DNA of 64,000 nt from Megachile rotundata (Eukaryota > Arthropoda > Insecta > Hymenoptera > Megachilidae): the NCBI RefSeq assembly GCF_050947335.1, contig NW_027473348.1, forward strand, positions 1,066,501 to 1,130,500, given 5' to 3'. This document shows positions 60,933 through 64,000 of this stretch, piece by piece; within the stretch, counting starts at the first letter, position 1, and the number at the start of each line of letters is the position of its first letter. The translations under genes were made by a program, and so were the position numbers. Below the pieces are notes generated by a model. The model worked only from the letters and a program-made list of their open reading frames with translations, was not told the origin of the DNA and searched no databases.

Positions 60933-61916
60933 GTGTGATTGTGATTGTGTGATTGTGATTGTGTGATTGTGATTGTGTGATTGTGATTGTGTGATTGTGA
61001 TTGTGATTGTGATTGTGATTGTGATTGTGATTGTGTGACTGTGTGATTGTGATTGTGTGATCGTGATTGTGTGATCGTGATTTTGTGATCGTGATTGTGC
61101 GATTGTGACTGTGTGTTTGTGTGATTGTGATTGTGTGATTGTGATTGTGATTGTGTGACTATGTGATTGTGATTGTGTGATCGTGATTGTGTGGTCGTGA
61201 TTGTGTGATTGTGCTATTGTGATTGTGCTATTGTGATTGTGTGATTGTGATTGTGTGATTGTGATTGTGTGATTGTGATTGTGTGATTGTGATTGTGTGA
61301 TTGTGTGATTGTGATTGTGGGATTGTGAGTGTGTGATCGTGATTGTGTGATCGTGATTGTGGGATTGTGATTGTGGGATTGTGACTGTGTGATGGTGTGA
61401 TTGCGATGGTGTGATTGTGATTGTGTGATCGTGATTGTGGGATCGTGATTCTGTGATCGTGATTGTGTGATCGTGATTGTGTGATCGCGATTGTGTGATC
61501 GTGATTGTGTGGCCGTGATTGTGTGATCGTGATTGTGCGATCGTGTTTGTGTGATCGTGATTGTGATTTTGGTTGTGTGATTGTGATTGTGTGACTGTGA
61601 TTGTGTGATCGTGATTGTGCGATCGTGATTGTGTGATCGTGATTGTGTGTTCGTGATTGTGTGATCGTGATTGTGTGATCGTGATTGTGTGGTCGTGATT
61701 GTGTGATCGTAATTGTGTGATCCTGTTTGTGTGATCGTGATTGTGATTGAGATTGTGTGATTGTGATTGTGTGACTGTGATTGTGTGACTGTGATTGTGT
61801 GATCGTGATTGTGTGATCGTGATCGTGTGATCGTGATTGTGTGATCGTGATTGTGTGATCGTGATTGTGTGATCGTGAATGTGTGATCGTGATTGTGTGA
61901 TTGTGTTATTGTGATT

Positions 61917-62114
61917 GCGCGATTGTGATTGCGCGATTGTGATTGCGCGATTGTGATTGCGCGATTTTGATTGCGCGATTGTGATTGCGCGATTGTGATT
62001 GCGCGATTGTGATTGCGCGATTGTGATTGCGCGATTGTGATAGCGCGATTGTGATTGTGTGATTGTGTGATTGTGCGATCGTGTTTGTGCGATCGTGATT
62101 GTGCGATCGTGATT
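61917..62114 (+). repeat. C block (10) and D remnant (3)
   Basis: C units to 62,056 with the GATAGCGCG edge. Only three D units (from 62,073) remain before the sequence changes to the GTGCGATTGTG and GTGTGGTCGGG context seen near 48.97 and 59.11 kb. A breakpoint lies at about 62,110. Confidence 0.9.
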
Positions 62115-62606
62115 GTGTGATCGTGATTGTGCGATTGTGATTGTGATTGTGACTGTGTGACTGTGTGATTGTGATTGTGTGATCGTGATTGTGTGGTCGG
62201 GATTGTGTGATTGTGTGATTGTGATTGTGTGATTGTGATTGTGTGATTGTGATTGTGTGATTGTGATTGTGTGATTGTGATTGTGTGATTGTGATTGTGT
62301 GATTGTGATTGTGTGATTGTGATTGTGTGATTGTGATTGTGTGATTGTGATTGTGTGATTGTGATTGTGTGATTGTGATTGTGTGATTGTGATTGTGTGA
62401 TTGTGATTGTGATTGTGATTGTGTGACTGTGATTGTGTGACTGTGATTGTGTGACTGTGATTGTGTGACTGTGATTGTGGGATTGTGACTGTGTGATCGT
62501 GATTGTGTGATCGTGATTGTGGGATTGTGATTATGGGATTGTGATTGTGTGATTGTGATTGTGTGATTGTGATTGTGTGACTGTGATTGTGTGACTGTGT
62601 GATTGT

Positions 62607-62756
62607 GACTCTGTGACTGTGATTGTGATATTGTGATTGTGTGATTCTGATTGTGTGGTTGTGATTGTGTGATCGTGACTGTGTGATCGTAATTGTGTGA
62701 TCGTGATTGTGGGATTGTGACTGTGCGATCGTGATTGTGTGATCGTGATTGTGATT
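62607..62756 (+). repeat. H1 cassette with 160-bp deletion
   Basis: GATATTG is at 62,627. GACTGTGCGATCG lies 92 bp after it, where intact copies have 252 bp. The joint sits in GTGACTGTG, present at both ends of the lost segment. A (GTGATT)7 run follows at 62,793-62,834. Confidence 0.91.
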
Positions 62757-63900
62757 GTGTGATTGTGATTGTGTGATTGTGATTGTGTGATTGTGATTGT
62801 GATTGTGATTGTGATTGTGATTGTGATTGTGATTGTGTGACTGTGTGATTGTGATTGTGTGATCGTGATTGTGTGATCGTGATTTTGTGATCGTGATTGT
62901 GCGATTGTGACTGTGTGTTTGTGTGATTGTGATTGTGTGATTGTGATTGTGATTGTGTGACTATGTGATTGTGATTGTGTGATCGTGATTGTGTGGTCGT
63001 GAATGTGTGATTGTGCTATTGTGATTGTGCTATTGTGATTGTGCTATTGTGATTGTGTGATTGTGATTGTGTGATTGTGATTGTGTGACTGTGATTGTGT
63101 GATTGTGATTGTGTGATTGTGATTGTGTGATTGTGATTGTGTGATTGTGATTGTGTGATCGTGACTGTGTGATCGTGACTGTGTGGTCGTGTGTGTGTGT
63201 TCGTGATTGTGGGTTTGTGACTGTGTGATTGTGTGATTGTGATTGTGTGACTGTGATTGTGTGACTGTGATTGTGTGACTGTGATTGTGGGATTGTGACT
63301 GTGTGATCGTGATTGTGTGATCGTGATTGTGGGATTGTGATTGTGGGATTGTGACTGTGTGATGGTGTGATTGCGATGGTGTGATTGTGATTGTGCGATC
63401 GTGATTGTGGGATCGTGATTCTGTGATCGTGATTGTGTGATCGTGATTGTGTGATCGCGATTGTGTGATCGTGATTGTGTGGCCGTGATTGTGTGATCGT
63501 GATTGTGCGATCGTGTTTGTGTGATCGTGATTGTGATTTTGGTTGTGTGATTGTGATTGTGTGACTGTGATTGTGTGATCGTGATTGTGCGATCGTGATT
63601 GTGCGATCGTGATTGTGTGATCGTGATTGTGTGATCGTGATTGTGTGATCGTGATTGTGTGATCGTGATTGTGTGATCGTGATTGTGTGGTCGTGATTGT
63701 GTGATCGTAATTGTGTGATCCTGTTTGTGTGATCGTGATTGTGATTGAGATTGTGTGATTGTGATTGTGTGACTGTGATTGTGTGACTGTGATTGTGTGA
63801 TCGTGATTGTGTGATCGTGATTGTGTGATCGTGATTGTGTGATCGTGATTGTGTGATCGTGAATGTGTGATCGTGATTGTGCGATTGTGTTATTGTGATT

Positions 63901-64000
63901 GCGCGATTGTGATTGCGCGATTGTGATTGCGCGATTGTGATTGCGCGATTTTGATTGCGCGATTTTGATTGCGCGATTGTGATTGCGCGATTGTGATTGC
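63901..64000 (+). repeat. C block cut by window end
   Basis: At least seven GCGCGATTGTGATT units with two consecutive GATTTTGATT variants, as at 26.8 kb. It is entered through GTGCGATTGTGTTATTG. Confidence 0.9.

Larger units (their letters stand above)
58700..61800 (+). repeat. Segment paralogous to 48.57-51.5 kb, third copy
   Basis: Retains the E block (59,744-59,828), H3 (59,939-60,120) and a complete H1, all missing or cut in the 40 kb copy. After 61,800 it continues through GATCGTGATCG into a C block, unlike the middle copy. Confidence 0.89.
1..64000 (+). repeat. 14-bp satellite array filling the window
   Basis: The sequence is built throughout from GTGTGATTGTGATT and point variants of it; I found no stretch of unrelated DNA. 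The unit splits into an 8-mer (GTGTGATT) and a 6-mer (GTGATT), and both also occur as pure runs. The consensus is G5 T7 A2 with no C on this strand. Every segment reads in one direction, with no kilobase inversions. TGA appears twice per unit, so the + strand has stops in all frames. The complement has no TAA, TAG or TGA in any frame, which explains the long minus-strand open frames without any coding selection. Both array edges lie outside the window. Nuclear satellite DNA of a eukaryote is the inference; family and species are unknown. Confidence 0.97.

Noticed and set aside
1..64000. TGTGA motifs resembling half-sites of the bacterial CRP site
   Set aside because: They are part of the repeat unit, occur thousands of times in one orientation, and the inverted TCACA half is missing.
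1..64000. TGATTG motifs resembling PBX/HOX-type homeodomain sites
   Set aside because: The full TGATTGAT site is not formed by the unit (it reads TGATTGTG). Any low-complexity array would give such partial matches.
1..64000. CRISPR-like regular spacing
   Set aside because: There are no unique spacers. Repeat and intervening sequence are the same low-complexity unit.
1..64000. Telomeric repeat or G-quadruplex array
   Set aside because: The G/T-rich strand recalls a telomere, but the unit has no GG run in its consensus, is 14 bp long and carries A in GATT. It matches no telomere repeat known to me.
1..64000. The whole array as an assembly or sequencing artefact
   Set aside because: Cannot be excluded for exact run lengths. 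However, many private variants shared by defined sets of segments, with nested indels, form a consistent history that is hard to produce by polymerase or assembler error.

Overview
The whole 64 kb window is a single tandem-repeat (satellite) array. I find no protein-coding gene, RNA gene, transposon, CRISPR array or promoter. The basic unit is the 14-mer GTGTGATTGTGATT, which is an 8-mer (GTGTGATT) plus a 6-mer (GTGATT). Every segment I read lies in the same orientation. The consensus has no C on the + strand, so almost every C is a variant that marks a subfamily or a lineage. Many kilobases of homogenised short repeat with higher-order structure point to nuclear heterochromatin of a eukaryote (centromeric, pericentromeric, subtelomeric or interstitial). 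I do not recognise the family and cannot name the species.

Unit types used below: A = GTGTGATTGTGATT; B = GTGTGATCGTGATT; C = GCGCGATTGTGATT; D = GTGCGATCGTGATT; E = GCGTGATTGTGATT; F = GTGTGATTGCGATT. Pure arrays of the 6-mer and of the 8-mer also occur. Between the pure blocks are mosaic cassettes whose variant order is copied again and again. H1 is about 310 bp and carries GATATTG and CTGTAGTTGTGGGAG, always 212 bp apart in intact copies. H2 carries GATTTTGGTTG and has 24 copies. H3 carries GATAGT, GTTGGTGGTTG and GACTATATGA.

Layout. 0.15-2.7 kb: a diverged copy of 45.67-48.5 kb. 2.8-12.45 kb: three tandem higher-order units of 3056, 3104 and 3512 bp, each running H1, 6-mer run, C block, H2 and A run, followed by a fourth unit that diverges. 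13.5-22 kb: the most homogeneous part, with A runs of about 100, 80 and 55 units and a direct duplication (14.0-15.35 and 19.8-21.05 kb). 22.6-24.2 kb: C and D blocks, then a graded D/hybrid/C/E block. 25.2-37.2 kb: H1/H3 mosaics with a 5.86 kb duplication. 37.2-53 kb: further rearranged copies with deletions. 54.2-57.2 kb: a fresh 1507 bp tandem duplication. 58.4-62 kb: a third copy of the 39.8/48.6 kb segment, with a 216 bp tandem duplication. 62-64 kb: another H1-to-C-block stretch running off the end.

Long minus-strand open frames, up to 1289 codons, are a by-product of the repeat: its complement contains no stop codon in any frame. The value of the window is as a readable record of satellite evolution. 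Short units change copy number by exact multiples of 14 (or 6) bp inside blocks with fixed edges, and kilobase segments are duplicated, nested and trimmed at microhomologies. Boundaries were read by eye and may be off by about one repeat unit. Correctness of the assembly in the long pure runs cannot be judged from sequence alone.
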